The position numbers and the translations under genes are program-made. Below are positions 44,227 to 55,863 of a stretch of DNA of 64,000 bases, piece by piece. The notes under the pieces are model-generated. The model ran no database searches and had not been told where the DNA came from. It saw only the letters and a program-made list of their open reading frames with translations. The stretch lies in contig JAAVTG010000071.1 in NCBI GenBank assembly GCA_011947345.1, positions 40,659-104,658 of the forward strand, in the 5' to 3' direction. Positions within the stretch are counted from its first letter, which is position 1. Each line of letters starts with the position of its first letter. Origin of the DNA: Phytophthora quininea. Taxonomy: Eukaryota > Oomycota > Peronosporomycetes > Peronosporales > Peronosporaceae.

Positions 44227-47200
44227 CTACGCAGGATCGCGCTCGTCCTCTCCGTCGAAGATCTGCAGCCCTGCTCGATTCAACGGACGTGGAGCACTTG
44301 GCGAGACGACCGCCTGCGGATCCTCGTGCTCATCCATATCTGGCACGACCTCATTGTCGACGCTGCGCTCAGAGAAATCACCAGGAACGAAGAGCGGAAA
44401 TTCGGGGTTGCAAGGGCGGAAGTGAGTGTTGTAAGGGTGGCGACTGGGGTTGGTCACCCACCAACAACGCCAAGGCTCGTCGGTGTCGACTAAGGTAGCC
44501 TCGGCAACCCAATCGACGCCAGCGGGGAACCATGAGTGACTCATCAGCGAATACAATGGCACGGAAGGCTCAAACAACATCTCTGAGTCGAGAGTTGGCG
44601 AAGGGCCATAAGCGGAAGTTGACGAAGCGGCTGGCAGAAGAACTTGACTCAGCGATTTTGGACGAGACGCAACAGGTCACTTCGGCGCTTGCGCTGAGCA
44701 CTATAAGCCTGCCACATTTCGTAAGCCGCTGCCAACTCAGCCCGAGGTCTCCCAGGATTCAGGTCAGGATGAAGGCCTACGATCACGCTTGCGCCAGCGA
44801 CCCAATGCATACGCTCCCATAGAGCCACGAAAATCTTGGACCGAGTAAGCGGAGGATCTTTGTCGCCAAGTCGGCCATCGCCAAGAAAACGAACCCATGC
44901 GTCGCATACACAGGGTCTGTAACAGCACTCGGCTTCTTCTGGAGTAGACGAGATCCAGCGGCGTCCATCCGTTCTTGCGACACAAACACAGGCGCAACGT
45001 TGAACTTGGTGAGAACCTGCTGGCAAGGGTGATCAGGGCTGTAAACGGCCTGGAATCGCCTAAGACCCTCGACATTACTCGGAATGGCAGCCAGACATTC
45101 CTTACCGCCAACTCGTTGCATGGGAGGAGAAGCCGACGAAGCTAAAATGGCTTCCCAGCAGCGAGCAGGCCCACGATGGAAGAACGGCACGTTCCGATAG
45201 TCTTGGGCCCCAGGAAGTTCACGAGACTCTCTACCAAAAGCTTGAGCTGCTCGGACACGAAGCTTGTCGAGGGAAGCATCAAGACATCAGGGAACGAAGG
45301 AGCTGTGGGCTGTCGAACTGGGAGTCGGGCCAGAGTCTTGACCCCAACAGCAGTACGAGTGGGCTTCTTCTTACGGGAATCAGGTGGATTCGCCGAGTTG
45401 GCAACACTCGCCGACGTTTCCTTCCGCGACGAGCTTGGCGAGTTCAACGAGTCGGCGGTATGAGCCTTCTTCTTCTTTCCACGTGGAGGACTGAGTGAGT
45501 CGTCCGAGTTGGCAACACCAGCCCTCGTCTTTCGCTGACAAGAACTTGGCGAATTCGTCAAGTTAGCATCACTCGTCGACTTCGACACATGCGGGGACTT
45601 GGCGACTTCGCCAAGTCAGCAGGACGAGCCTTCGTCTTCCCTTGCGAACTCTTCTTTCGCTTAGGCGAGGGAGGGTGGGGAAATGGGGAGCCCTCTTCTT
45701 CCCGACCGTGGACGCGTCAGCCGACTTCGCCTTTGTGGACCCGTGCTTGACCGCCCTCGGAGGACGCGCTTGAGCAGCAATGTAGCATCGAAGCTTTCCG
45801 CGAGGAGGTAGGAGCGTCGGAGATCGAATCGCTGAGAGCACTGGCGGAGGTGGCACCGGAGTAGACGAAACCGAAGCCGGCGACGACAGCACATGGCCAG
45901 TTCCGAGAACCACTTGGTCCTTCGCCGCCAGGTTCTCCAAGACAGCCTTGTTAATGCACCTAGCATTGCCCGAAGCCATGCGGGAAGACCGTCGAGGAGA
46001 ACCTGTTGGGATAACCGAGGATGTCGAAGGGTCGGCGAGATCCGAAGACCGACTCGGCGAATCAGGTAGAGTTGGCGAGTCTCCGACGACAACTACCGTA
46101 GCGTCATCACCAGCCGACTCGGGCAGGTTTGGAGCAGGAGCTCCCCAGCAGTAGAGGTCGAAGGGATCCCAGTGTCATTCGCAGGCAAGTCATTGTCCCC
46201 GTCAAACTCATACTCAACCGATGGTTGAGCATCGGGGACGGAAGGAGAAGCTGCAGGTTTGTGTGTAGTTTGACTTGGCAAAGGGATCTCTCGCCCGAGG
46301 GGAACACCGGTCATTTTAACCCAACGACCCCGGAAACAAAGCACGGGGGCACGGTCACGACAAGGAAAGTCGCGAAAGTGGGAAGGCTTGAACGGAGACC
46401 TCGCCAAGCGCAGCAAGCGGATTGTAAGCTGTGCGTTGGTCGAAATTGCGCAGCAGCGAGCACCTCCAGTCCGAAAGTGCGCCAAAACGCTAACACGACG
46501 CAGGGCCTTCAGCAGATCTGAGCCAGTCTTGACTCGGCGAGGCGGAGAAGGACGACTTGGCGAGACCAGAGTCAGGGAATGGCCGGAAGGGGCCACGGTC
46601 GCTGAAACCACTTCACCCGGGCTAGATCTTGTAGCTCTAGCTAAGACACCACGCTCAGAAGATGAGTCTGAGACTTGGCGAGCTGGTCGCAGCGAATTTG
46701 ACGGTAACGTCGACGACTGACCCGCAGCCAATGCCATCAGCAATAAGCCCGCTGACGTGGGAGTTGGCGAGCTCAGCGGCGACGGAGTACTCAGCGAAGT
46801 CGAACGCACTACCTGCGATGAGGTCGAACTTGGCGAGGAAACACTTGGCGAGAGATCTCGTGGAACCACGCGAAGGGCGACCTCTTGGGGGTCCCCAGAA
46901 CGGCCAGTTTGCAGCTCATCAGGGAATCGTTCAGCGAGAAGCCGACACAGTCGTGCGTTAATTCCCAGATCTCGAGGGTTTAACCCAGGGACATCAACCC
47001 CAGCCAAAGCAGCCACCGCCAAGTAAGGGTCATGGACAGGGTATGCTCCGTTGTGCGGGATGATGCGCTTCTGGCCTTCGATCACCTGACGTTGAGAGTC
47101 GATAGTGCGTTGGGCCGAGTGAAGAGCATGATCACCACTGCCACAAAGTAGCAGAGTAGCTTCCTGTAGCTGCTGGAAGTGACCAGCGGCTACGCCGCGA

Positions 47201-48026
47201 AGGGCGGTGTACTTCGCAGACCACTCGGTGATCTGACGACCCAACACGGCTATCTCGCTCTCACGAGCTTGGACCTGGGACTGCAGGCCTTCAACCAAGC
47301 GCTGGGATGCTTGGACTTGAGACTCGTGGAGGGAGCTGGCTTCCTCGTTCCGCAGAGACAAGCCCGTAATCGTCTTTCTTAGCGAAGCCACCAACTCCGT
47401 AGACTTGAGGGATGAAGATCGCCAAGTCTCAACCTCTCGCTGAGCGGCCGCCAACTCATGAGCGAGTCGAGCGGACTTCGCGAGAGGAGTCTCCATGCGC
47501 CTAAGCCTGGCGGCGCTCACCCGCTCAGACTCAGCGGGTCGAGCGCAGAGAGCGGCGACATCCTCAGAGAAGTCAGGGAGCGGAGCGACGTCACCTTGGA
47601 GAACCTCGATTATCTGCTCGGGGAGCGGGCACTTGCGACGTCTTGGGGAAGCGACGAGTCATCATGGAAGGGAGACCGAGTGAGTAGGAGAGCGACCAGC
47701 CGAGCCATCGTGGCATCAGGATTGGCATGACCCTGCGCGAGATTCCTCAACTGTCGATGGACCTCGGCGAGCCCAGGGATGGGAACACCTTCTGGGGTCT
47801 CAGGCTGACTTGAATCTGGAGGGCGCGCGAGGTCCGGCGTCGGAAGTCTCGCTGTGGCAGCCCCGGCGGTGGTTCTCGCCGAGTTGCCACTCGAAGCAAT
47901 ATTTGCTGACTCTGGAGACGCCTGGCGACCGCCAGGACTCGGCGAAGCAGGGAGCGAACTCGCCAGAGAAGGCGGCGATCGCCCCTGCGCGTCTCCGGAA
48001 CACCCCTGCGGGTGATTCGAGTCCAT
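44227..48026 (-). pseudogene. Antisense additional ORF of Gypsy-B
   Basis: This gene runs against pol from an ATG at 48026 (MDSNHPQGCSGDAQG) to 44227, about 1,270 codons in six frames. The longest intact stretch is 475 codons (47520-46093). Regions: a Ser/Pro/Ala-rich start with 'LAEVHRQLRNLAQGHANPDATMARL'; a coiled coil (47460-47180, 'LAHELAAAQREVETW', 'LHESQVQASQRLVEGLQSQVQ'); a Ser-rich linker; a Lys-rich part with repeated 'RKKK/GKKKK' (~45520-45350); then the C-terminal block 'VALWERMHWVAGASVIVGL...YSAQRKRR' (~44840-44690) and 'HPYNTHFRPCNPEFPLFVP' (~44440-44380). The C-terminal blocks match the 8-12 kb fragment. No known domain. Nuclear location and DNA binding are inferred from the basic stretches. 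Confidence 0.68.
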
Positions 48027-48736
48027 GCTTGACTGGGTGACTGGTGGAGTGTTGGCCGAGCCTGAAGATCCGAGCCAGGGGGCACGACGAAGCAGACGCT
48101 GGAGAATAACAGAGAAAGTGAGCGCGAGGCAGACGTGCAGATTCCAGAGGAGGCGTACCTCGCGGGCGAAGCAGCGAGTCTAGCGGAAGTCTCACGACAC
48201 CCAGCGAGTCGAGGGAGGTGGCGCCAGTCAGAGGAAGGGCCACGGAACGGTGAATGGCGGAGAGTGTTGGTCGAGACACTCGCCACGCTGGCTCGTATCA
48301 CGACCGGGCAGTTGTGGTGTAGTAAATCCTCCGTTCTGGCATATGCCATGGCTCAGGCTATCAGCCGCTAAGTCAGCGAACTGTGTGTGGTACACAGTTG
48401 GCGAGTGCGACTTAAGAAGACTCAGCGAGTCGATCTTATCCGACTCAGCGAAGTCCAGTCGAGTATGGCCGGACTTGGCGAGGGAACCGACTTCGACTTG
48501 GAGAAGGGTCGACTTCGACTTGGCGAGAGACTTGATCTCAACTTGGCGAGCCCAAGATCTTTGGCCACGAAGGGGTCGCAGGGTGCGAAGAGCCGTTATG
48601 GCAGAGGTCGCCGCGAGCAAAGTAGGAGTAGTAACGGACCATTTCATTGCATATTTGTATAGAAAGGATAGGAAACGGAAACCCCTTAGAGTTTCCACAG
48701 AAGACTACGATATAACTAACAGAGCAGAATTTTCCA
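48027..48736. promoter_or_regulatory. U3-like region of Gypsy-B right LTR, possibly bidirectional
   Basis: No gene. TGTGGTGTAG at 48314 mirrors the LTR end (...ACACCACA), so the full right LTR may start there, making it ~930 bp. A TATA-like 'gatataac' lies at ~48709, about 30 bp before the point where homology with the left LTR begins. The antisense ORF starts at 48026 in the opposite direction, so this DNA would have to hold promoters for both strands. It is dense in the element motif (cttggcgag, ctcagcgag). Confidence 0.45.
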
Positions 48737-49244
48737 AGTCCTAGACAAGTGCACACTCTTCCAGTAAGTCCCTGCACGTGCTGGATGTCTGCTGTCGTTC
48801 CCCGAGAGGCATAGCTTGTAGGGGAAGCGACTGGTAGCGCCAAGAGTTAAGGTCGGCCCGGGGAAGGGCATTTCTCGCTACCAGCCAAGACAAATCTCGC
48901 CAACTTGGCGAGTCGACGGGTCTCTAACCCAGAACGTCGTTAATCTTCTAGTCGGGCGTACGCTGCGCTCGGTGGCCTGTAAAAGCGCTCGCGCGCCGAC
49001 GCCCATCCTTTGGTGTGAGGTCACAGGGTTGAGGAGCGGAGGCTGCTAAGCTCAGGCAGGCCTCCGGAGAGACTGGTAGCTGGCGACTGCGGAGCAATTC
49101 CACCGCTGTCCCGGAAGGGCCGAATCGCGAAGGGACAACCCTTGCGCAGGCCACACAGAGTCGCCGACCTTAGACTCGGCGAATTTGTTGTGTGTATTGC
49201 GAGGAAGCCAAACTTGACGATTTTGTGTGCTCTCCAACACCACA
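48737..49244 (+). repeat. Right LTR of Gypsy-B
   Basis: A direct repeat of 35055-35561, nearly identical, ending 'ctctccaacaccaca' at 49244. It may extend left to 48314 (see the U3-like region). Both copies include two copies of the element motif (cttggcgag and actcggcga). Confidence 0.88.
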
Positions 49245-51097
49245 CGCGTACATCAAGATTCTATTTAAAGGGATCAGCTGACTTGACACCCCGCGTCGAA
49301 CGAAGTCTTCCGTGTCGATCGAGCTCCTGGAAGCCCGCTTCAAGAGCCTTACCATTGTAGAACTCTTTGAGCAAGCACTCTTGAAGGGGGGCTGTGCTAG
49401 ACGCTTTTCTTCCTCTTAAGCCGTTCGGAGATCGTCGCAATCAGTGACGGCAAGTTCAAGTAGGTCGCGACTTGAGCGCGCGACACTGTCGTCCTGGACG
49501 AAACGGGTGAAGCTACGCTAGAGCCGCATCTAGCTTGGGCTGTCTGTCTCCGCCTCATCGGCTCGAAGACGATGAGACGAGGTCGGTGTTCCTTGATCGC
49601 CCAAAATGTATAGTGGCCCAGATAAATTAATATATGTACCTTGAAATCGAAGATACCCTGAACGCTGACGCCCTGATCTCGAAGATCCGAGATCCAGGAA
49701 CGTGCTCCGGCGGCGTGTACCTAGTGCAATCCCTGTGGGTCCGATTAACCCCGAGGAACCGCCCACCGCCGTTAGATCTTAGAGAAGTTTAATGTGTTGA
49801 GGCTGATCTCGAGCGGCACGACTCCAGACTCCACGAAAACAGCCAGATATTCAGGATCTCCACTTGAAACCCAGCAATCAAGGCGTGAAATCGAGGAGTC
49901 CAAGGTCGTTATACAGGAATTCAGACTTCCTGACACAAAGCACTCAAAACAATAGCAGAAATAACTAAATACAGAGTTCCTTGATACGTCACGATATGTA
50001 GGTTGTTGTTCTTGAGCCGAGGACTTGGGCTTGAGCTGGTCTCGCATAGGATTCACGCCCGGGGCAACCAGCAAAGCCCAACTAATAGATGGAATGGGCG
50101 GGGACTTGTCCCTGGTTCGCAGCGCGCGTCCAGGACTTCCAACCCAACTCGACTTGACTATGGTTGGAGTCCCGCAACGCTCTTGCAGACGCGTTCCGTG
50201 GCGCACGACGGTAGGACACCTGGGCCGGCTCGCACTCCTTTACTGAGCGAGCTAACGTGGGCCTTGCGCGCGCAGAAGGACAGGAAGTCGAGCCACCAAC
50301 ACCGGCGGCAGCGACGACTTGCTCTTGACACAGACAAATGAACGTTGTTACAGTTAATTTTTATTATATTTCCTATGCTATGTGCTCCACACAACTTGTT
50401 TGGGTTAGTTTCAGTATGGTATTTAGCGGGATGGCTGGTTGCATCCTGCGAACAGTCGCCTCCCGTTTAGCAACCTGTCCCTTCGCGCAAAGACCGCACC
50501 CTTTCGCACATAAGGGGGCAACATGGGGCACAAAAGTCAATCCGGGATTCCGGGGACCACGGTACTGCCAATCGACTACAAATCGTAATAAATTGCGGCA
50601 ATGTCAGAGGCCCCACTTGAGACCTGATGTTCTAGATCTCAGGATCCCAGGATCTGGCGACTTCAGGGTAGATATCTTGTGATCCAGGATATGCGACTTG
50701 AACCTGGGAGTTCTTCACAGAACTTACTAATGCCAGGCTCTACATCCATCTCAGTCACACACCGGCACTTGTAACTTGATTCTTGATGGGTCCCGTATAA
50801 TTTTCAGTCAGCCAAGAGATATCTCTCTGCTGGATATATCCCACAGCAGGAGTTTGATCGTTAACTTAATAGCAACTCGCACACGGGACAACGATGACCG
50901 GGACCGAGTGCTCATGGACTCCTGGGAATGCACATTCAGGAGTCGGCACTTCCGGGCCAAGACCACGGCCGTCACCGGAACACCCACTTCAGATATCCAG
51001 CTACGCCAATCCTTCTCCACAAAAATTCACACCGTGTCGCGTTGGCATCCAGCCAATCACAAACCAACACACCACTTAAACCAATCAACAGTCGTGA
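49245..51097. other. Unassigned DNA between Gypsy-B and Gypsy-C
   Basis: I found no gene. A minus-strand frame continues a short way to the right of the Gypsy-B LTR (49355-49245, 'MVRLLKRASRSSIDTEDFVR'), perhaps coding sequence that the insertion disrupted. 'TGTTGAGGCTG' at ~49794 could be an LTR edge, but I could not find its partner. The sequence also includes repeated 'gatctcgag/gatct..agatc' words around 49670-49700 and 50630-50650. Confidence 0.3.
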
Positions 51098-52417
51098 TCA
51101 CTGAAAATAAGCGCCGTTTCCTTCCTCGGTTACACCGGCCGCCAGCATCTTCTGCACATTTTCCTCAATTATTGCGTCTTCAGCGTGAGCGTGACGTCGC
51201 CGCTTTAACATCAGTGGTGCCGCATCACCAGTACCAATGTGATGTTCAACGTCGAGTGTAGTCGCAGGAGAGCAATCACCCGTGCTCACAGTCACGTCAT
51301 GGTAGGCTCGTAACAATTTTAACATCAACCTTCTCGCGTTATCGTCTTCAACTCCAATGTGCACATCACTTTCGTCATCCAGTGGCGTCGAACAATCATC
51401 GAGTGTCGCCAGCCATTCCTCAAGGCGTTGCTGGTTCAGCTCGCCGTTCATTTCCAGCACTTCCATCTTCTGGTCCACCGGAATCCATGTCCCTAGGGCC
51501 TTTTTGGACGGTAACTTCACTTTATCCCCACCAATGTTTATTGCGGGAAGTAATGCTTTACCGTGTCGTGCAGTCGTGACCGTCATCGCGAGCATCACCG
51601 ATCCACTGTTACAGTCGGGCACGAAAATACCCGTCTCACCATCAGGTGCAGCTACTGCGACTTCCATCGGTGTCACTGTTTGTCGTCGGAACCGGGACCT
51701 GGTCGCCAACCGTACTGGTGCTACCTTGCGCTCGCCATCACCAGTATCTGTCCGAAATGGGATCACTATGCGTTGTTGCCGTTCTTCATACTCCACTTCG
51801 TTAGTAGCGAAATTCATCATCGCCTTATGGCTGTTCATGAAGTCGACGCCGATCAGAAACTCCTCTGTGCAACCTTCCACGATACATGCCTCAATCTCCA
51901 CGGCCTGTCCGTACGTGTTCACCATGCTGAATTTCCAAACACCAAGTACGGCTAGTAGTAGCCCACCGATGCCTTCAACATAGTCCACGGGTATTTTCTT
52001 ACGAGAGCGGTCACCGCGCATCATCCATGCGGTACCAGCAATAGAGTACCGAGCACAACTGTCCAATTTCACTGCACGATATTCATCATTCACCAGCATC
52101 GTCGCTGTGGGAAGGCCATCATCTGCTGCCACTGTCGGGTGCTGTTTGCTGTTCGCTGACTCCGTAGTCGTCGATGACCGCTGTAGCAAGCTGACTCGCG
52201 CGCCTGCTTGACTTCGTTGGATCGTCGTACCATCAGCAACGCCATTGCGTGCTACGGCACTCGTACGGACCTGATCTGCTTGGTGTTGACGTCGTGCTAT
52301 CCGCTCAGCTTCCATTCCCATCACGATCGCTTCCACGTCTTGGTTCACGACAGTAATTCGTTTCTTTTTGTCCATGGCCCGCTTTAATCTTTGCTGCTTC
52401 CACTCTTTGCGTGTCAC
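51098..52417 (-). pseudogene. Gypsy-C aspartic protease and start of reverse transcriptase
   Basis: A 439-codon open frame. The protease motif is 'AVKLDSCARYSIAGTAWM' (~52070-52015), where the usual D-S/T-G is D-S-C. 'EACIVEGCTEEFLIGVDFMNSHKA' (~51900-51830) is the second half of the fold. The frame ends in 'EHHIGTGDAAPLMLKRRRHA' and 'VQKMLAAGVTEEGNGAYF', the entry into a Ty3/Gypsy reverse transcriptase. It is cut off before the fingers and palm. DSC-type proteases are common in one group of oomycete Gypsy elements as I recall them, so this is probably not a mutation. Confidence 0.85.
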
Positions 52418-55081
52418 CGTAACACCCCACAGTCACGTCCGGCGTCGAAGCTACTGGTTCGGGTGGACGTAAGCTGTCGTCACCGCCTTCCTCAGCCTTC
52501 GATCGTTCCGTACTCCCATCGATGTCGCCTTCCTCAGTCTTTTGCCGATCGTCCACCGTTGTTTCGTATTGGTACCTTCGCGAGGTGATGTCGGATCGTA
52601 CTGTGGCTACGTATCGGCCCGCTCGGCCGGCGTCCTTGCTGATGATTTCACTGTCGACTGCGGCTCCAATAGTCATTCGTATCGACGCCACTCGGTCTTC
52701 GCCCTCCGTAGTCTCTTCACTCACGTCGAAGTACTCGTACATTCGTGCGTCGGCCTCTTCTGCCAGCTTGCATCTCGTCCTGGGTCCTGCCGTCTCGTGT
52801 AGTGCCCGTTTACCATTGCCTCCGTGATGTTGTCCACTTCCAATTGTGGCGAGTACTGCTACCGTTGATTCCTCTGCCTCGACCTCTGTTTGTGACAGCG
52901 TTGTTACTACTGCTGTTACGTGTCCACTATCGCGTACGGCTTGACCCGGTTTCACGATCTCTTCCGTCGCAACGTCCTGTTGGGGATCGGGTGGTATCAC
53001 CGGACGTAGTATTCCCCTACTGTGCCCGTGACTCGTTTCCCGCCGCCTTGTTCCGTGCAGCACGTCTCTCGAGGTAGGCGTCGTTTCTTGCTTTTGCTTC
53101 GGGGTCTGGGCATCTGTCTGCGAAATGACCTGGTAGTCCACAAGCGTAACAGAGCTCACCACCATAGTGCGTAGTCGTCGCAGCAGACTGTGTTACTGGC
53201 ATATCGGACTTCAGCTCCTCCGCCTTCATGTCCTGACCGCCACCTACGGACTTCCGTACCACCGTCACCGAGCGTTTCCTTCGTTTTGGACGCGGCGGAC
53301 CCACTGCGTCGGACCCGTCGTCTTCGCTGGATTTCTGCTGTCGTCTGACACATCGAGTCTTAGCTTTACTCCGTGATCTCGGCGGTTGTTTGTCTTCGAG
53401 ACCCGACTCCTCACTCTCTTCCAACTCTTCCGTCCTTCGAACGCGTAAAGCTTTTGCCTTCTTACTGGTCTTTCGAGCCAACTGCTTATCTACTGACTCC
53501 CTCGACTGTTGTCCACGTTTCTTGCGTTTTTCCGATACTACCCACGCTTGTCCTTTCCAGACACGTCCACTCGGAGCCTCCCAAGTGTTTGTGAAACGAT
53601 TAAACACCCCCTCGCGTTAGTGAAAAGCGGCATTCGTTCCATACCAACGCTATCAGTCACACCATCTCCACTTTCAGCCAACAAACTCGTACGTCCAACA
53701 CCAGGTATCAACACCTCATGGCCGGTAACACCAACAATCAATCGTGGGCCAGGGTCCAGCGGGAGTGCCTGCCCATTAATTGCCATTCCTTGTGCCACGT
53801 TCGCGTCCTCGGGGCCGACCTCTAATGCTTTCTCGGCGGCACCCTCCAGTGTCGTCGGTTCAGGGTATTGTCGTACCAGTGCTCGTACCCAATCCTTTAG
53901 CTCGTGATAAAACTGCGCCAGTAGCACTCGTTCGCTTGCGTCATTCCGTCAGGCTGCCTTTCGAAGGGAAGAAGCGTAGTCTGCGTACGACTCACCCTTG
54001 CCACGCGGAAGACTATTCACCCGTCGCTCAGCTTCAGCCAGATCCAAGCGTTCACTGTAGCGTTGTAACAATGCTTCCTTCAAGTACGTCCACGTCTGAT
54101 CTTCCTCCCTGAGCCGTTGATCCATTAATACCCACCAATTGGCCGCTGAGCTCATCAGTTTGTTACCCAATGCGTAGTAAAGCTCTTCGTCGGTCCACCT
54201 TCCTCGTCCAGCCTTTCGTGCCCCTTTCAATGCCAAATCGACTCGGTCGATCCACGTAGATATTGACGCGGACGGCGAAGGTGTGTATGTGGGTAACTTC
54301 AGCTCTCTTAGTGACCGCCGGCGTTGCTTTCGGTGTCGTTTCTGACGACCGCGGTGCCTACGGCCGTGTCGTCACCATCGTCCACGTCTACCAGTCCCAT
54401 TCGAACTTGTACTCCTGACCCACTCGAATTGCTGGAACTGCCATGAGAGTCTCTGCTGCTCGAGCTACTAGGCGACCCGCCACTATCGACACCGTCACTA
54501 CCGTTCCAGTCACTGTCACTGCTGCTGTCGCTGGGGTCGCCGTCACTCCCAGTCTGTGCCAGTTGTGAACTTCGCTGCGTGTGGCGTCGTCCTAACGCGT
54601 GTCGTTCCATGTGTGCAGTGGATATCGATGCCGTCGCAGTGCCGTTTTGATGCGAGGGTGTCGGCGTCGTTCTCACTTCTGGTGTCACCACGGGTGCTGC
54701 TGTTGCGCTCGCTTCAAGTCCTGTTAACCGTGCTTCCAGACGTGCCATTGTGCCCACCATGGTCTGCAACATGGCTTCCACTGCTGTCACATTTGTTGTT
54801 GTGGTCGGCACCGTTGTCAATTCCTCACTGTCGGTCTCGGAGTTCGCGTCTAGTGTAGCAACTGAATTCTGTCTGCGCTGCCTTCTCGAGCGGCCGGTGT
54901 CGTGACTACGCCCGTTCTTGGCGACTGACCCACGGAAGTTGAGGTGCTTGCCAAATCCAGGTGGGGTCGAATATTTGTGGCCACTGTCACCGGCGTCGTC
55001 ACTGTTCCAGATCTCGTTACCGTCATCACGTTCTCGTAAGTTGTAGTCGAAATTCCTCGTAGTAAATCGTTTCAACGTCAA
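52305..55081 (-). pseudogene. Gypsy-C Gag with zinc knuckle, frameshifted
   Basis: Frames in order: 55081-54308 (N-terminal, Ser/Thr/Asp-rich); 54236-53949 with the Gag core 'WTDEELYYALGNKLMSSAANWWVLMD' and 'LKEALLQRYSERL'; 53927-53538 ('HELKDWVRALVRQYPEPTTLEGAAEKALEV'); 53607-53017 with basic Arg/Lys-rich sequence and the knuckle 'CYACGLPGHFADRC' (C-x2-C-x4-H-x4-C, ~53145-53105); and 53165-52305 leading to the protease. Breaks at each junction. This is the ordinary oomycete Gypsy Gag layout with a single knuckle, unlike the double knuckle of Gypsy-A and B. Confidence 0.83.
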
Positions 55082-55085
55082 GAGA

Positions 55086-55103
55086 GCCCCTGTATGACCA
55101 CCA
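55086..55103 (-). other. Primer-binding site of Gypsy-C
   Basis: On the minus strand TGGTGGTCATACAGGGGC directly follows the LTR end (...CGTTACA). It is a different tRNA match from that of Gypsy-A and B. Confidence 0.65.
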
Positions 55104-55863
55104 TGTAACGAACTCTTGAGGTCCTCCCGTTCTTGGAGTAGCCGCTAGCTCGTGTGCTGACCCTGCGTTGGATCCGATGGGCCGTCCGTCACTAATTTCA
55201 ACACATTTAACAACTGCTGGCCGACAGAGAACCAACTGGATTCCCTGCGCCGGTGCGTGCCCTGGCCGACACTACCACCTATTTATTATCTTTCCTCGAC
55301 AACAACCGTCCTGCCTGCTCTCAACCTTGCAGCCCCTGGCACCTCGCGAAGCAAACTCCCTGCACGCCTGTCCTCACCACTTGGAACACACTGACCCCTT
55401 ACGTCGCAGTGCGGAGACTCGAAGACACACTGGTCCCCTTCCGTTCGTTCGGTCCACCCTAGCACCCGTTCTGCCCAGTCACCGTTGTCCTTGCTGCTGA
55501 TTGCTGCTCGCTCAGCAAAACTCCAAGTGAGCCGTCGACTGCGGCTGATTCTCTCTCCTCCGTTCTCAACCACTCTGTAGAATCCTTCTCTCTACCGGCA
55601 ACTCGCTCTCCTGGTCGTTCATATCTTTACCAGCCGTCACGCCGTCTTTCTTCACCGTTCTCTGCGGCTTTTCGTCAGTGAAATCTTCGTTCGTTATCGC
55701 GCGAATCACATTCACTGTTCGTTTGCGACTCTTTACCTGCCGAATCCCCGCCCGCCGCCGTTTGTCCATACGTGTCCACAACCACGTACGCCGACGTCGT
55801 CGGATCCAAACTCCGGTCAATTGAATTAGCACGATCTTCGTCTACACCGCGCAGTATATTACA
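55104..55863 (-). repeat. 5' LTR of Gypsy-C
   Basis: On the minus strand it begins TGTAATATAC (55863) and ends CGTTACA (55104), with TGTAA/TTACA as inverted ends, and is 760 bp long. The inner end touches the primer-binding site. The outer end is inferred from the inverted pentanucleotide only. No second copy lies in the window. Confidence 0.6.

Larger units (their letters stand above)
35055..49244 (+). mobile_element. Gypsy-B: 14-kb chromodomain Ty3/Gypsy element with antisense ORF
   Basis: A plus-strand element with ~510-bp direct repeats at both ends (35055-35561 and 48737-49244), a primer-binding site at 35564, gag, protease, reverse transcriptase, two RNase H domains, integrase and chromodomain. 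A convergent ~1,270-codon gene lies on the minus strand between pol and the right LTR. Its left end abuts the truncated antisense ORF of Gypsy-A. No target duplication is evident (cgcgt follows the right LTR; it is absent before the left one). Pol has at least two stop codons and several frame breaks. The element is related in organisation to Gypsy-A but clearly a different family. Confidence 0.88.
51098..55863 (-). mobile_element. Gypsy-C: truncated minus-strand Ty3/Gypsy element
   Basis: Reading from 55863 down: 5' LTR (55863-55104), primer-binding site (55103-55086), gag with one zinc knuckle, protease, and the first ~50 residues of reverse transcriptase. The element stops abruptly near 51100 ('EEGNGAYF' then unrelated DNA). 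Its LTR, primer site and protease differ from Gypsy-A and B. There is no antisense ORF because the 3' half is missing. Several frame breaks occur in gag. Confidence 0.85.

Noticed and set aside
48948..49355. Short minus-strand frames within the right LTR of Gypsy-B, repeated in the left LTR at 35265-35684
   Set aside because: They are identical because the LTRs are identical; there is no independent evidence of coding.
51357..51983. 208-codon plus-strand frame opposite the Gypsy-C protease
   Set aside because: The minus strand carries a clear protease and reverse-transcriptase start; the plus frame is its shadow.
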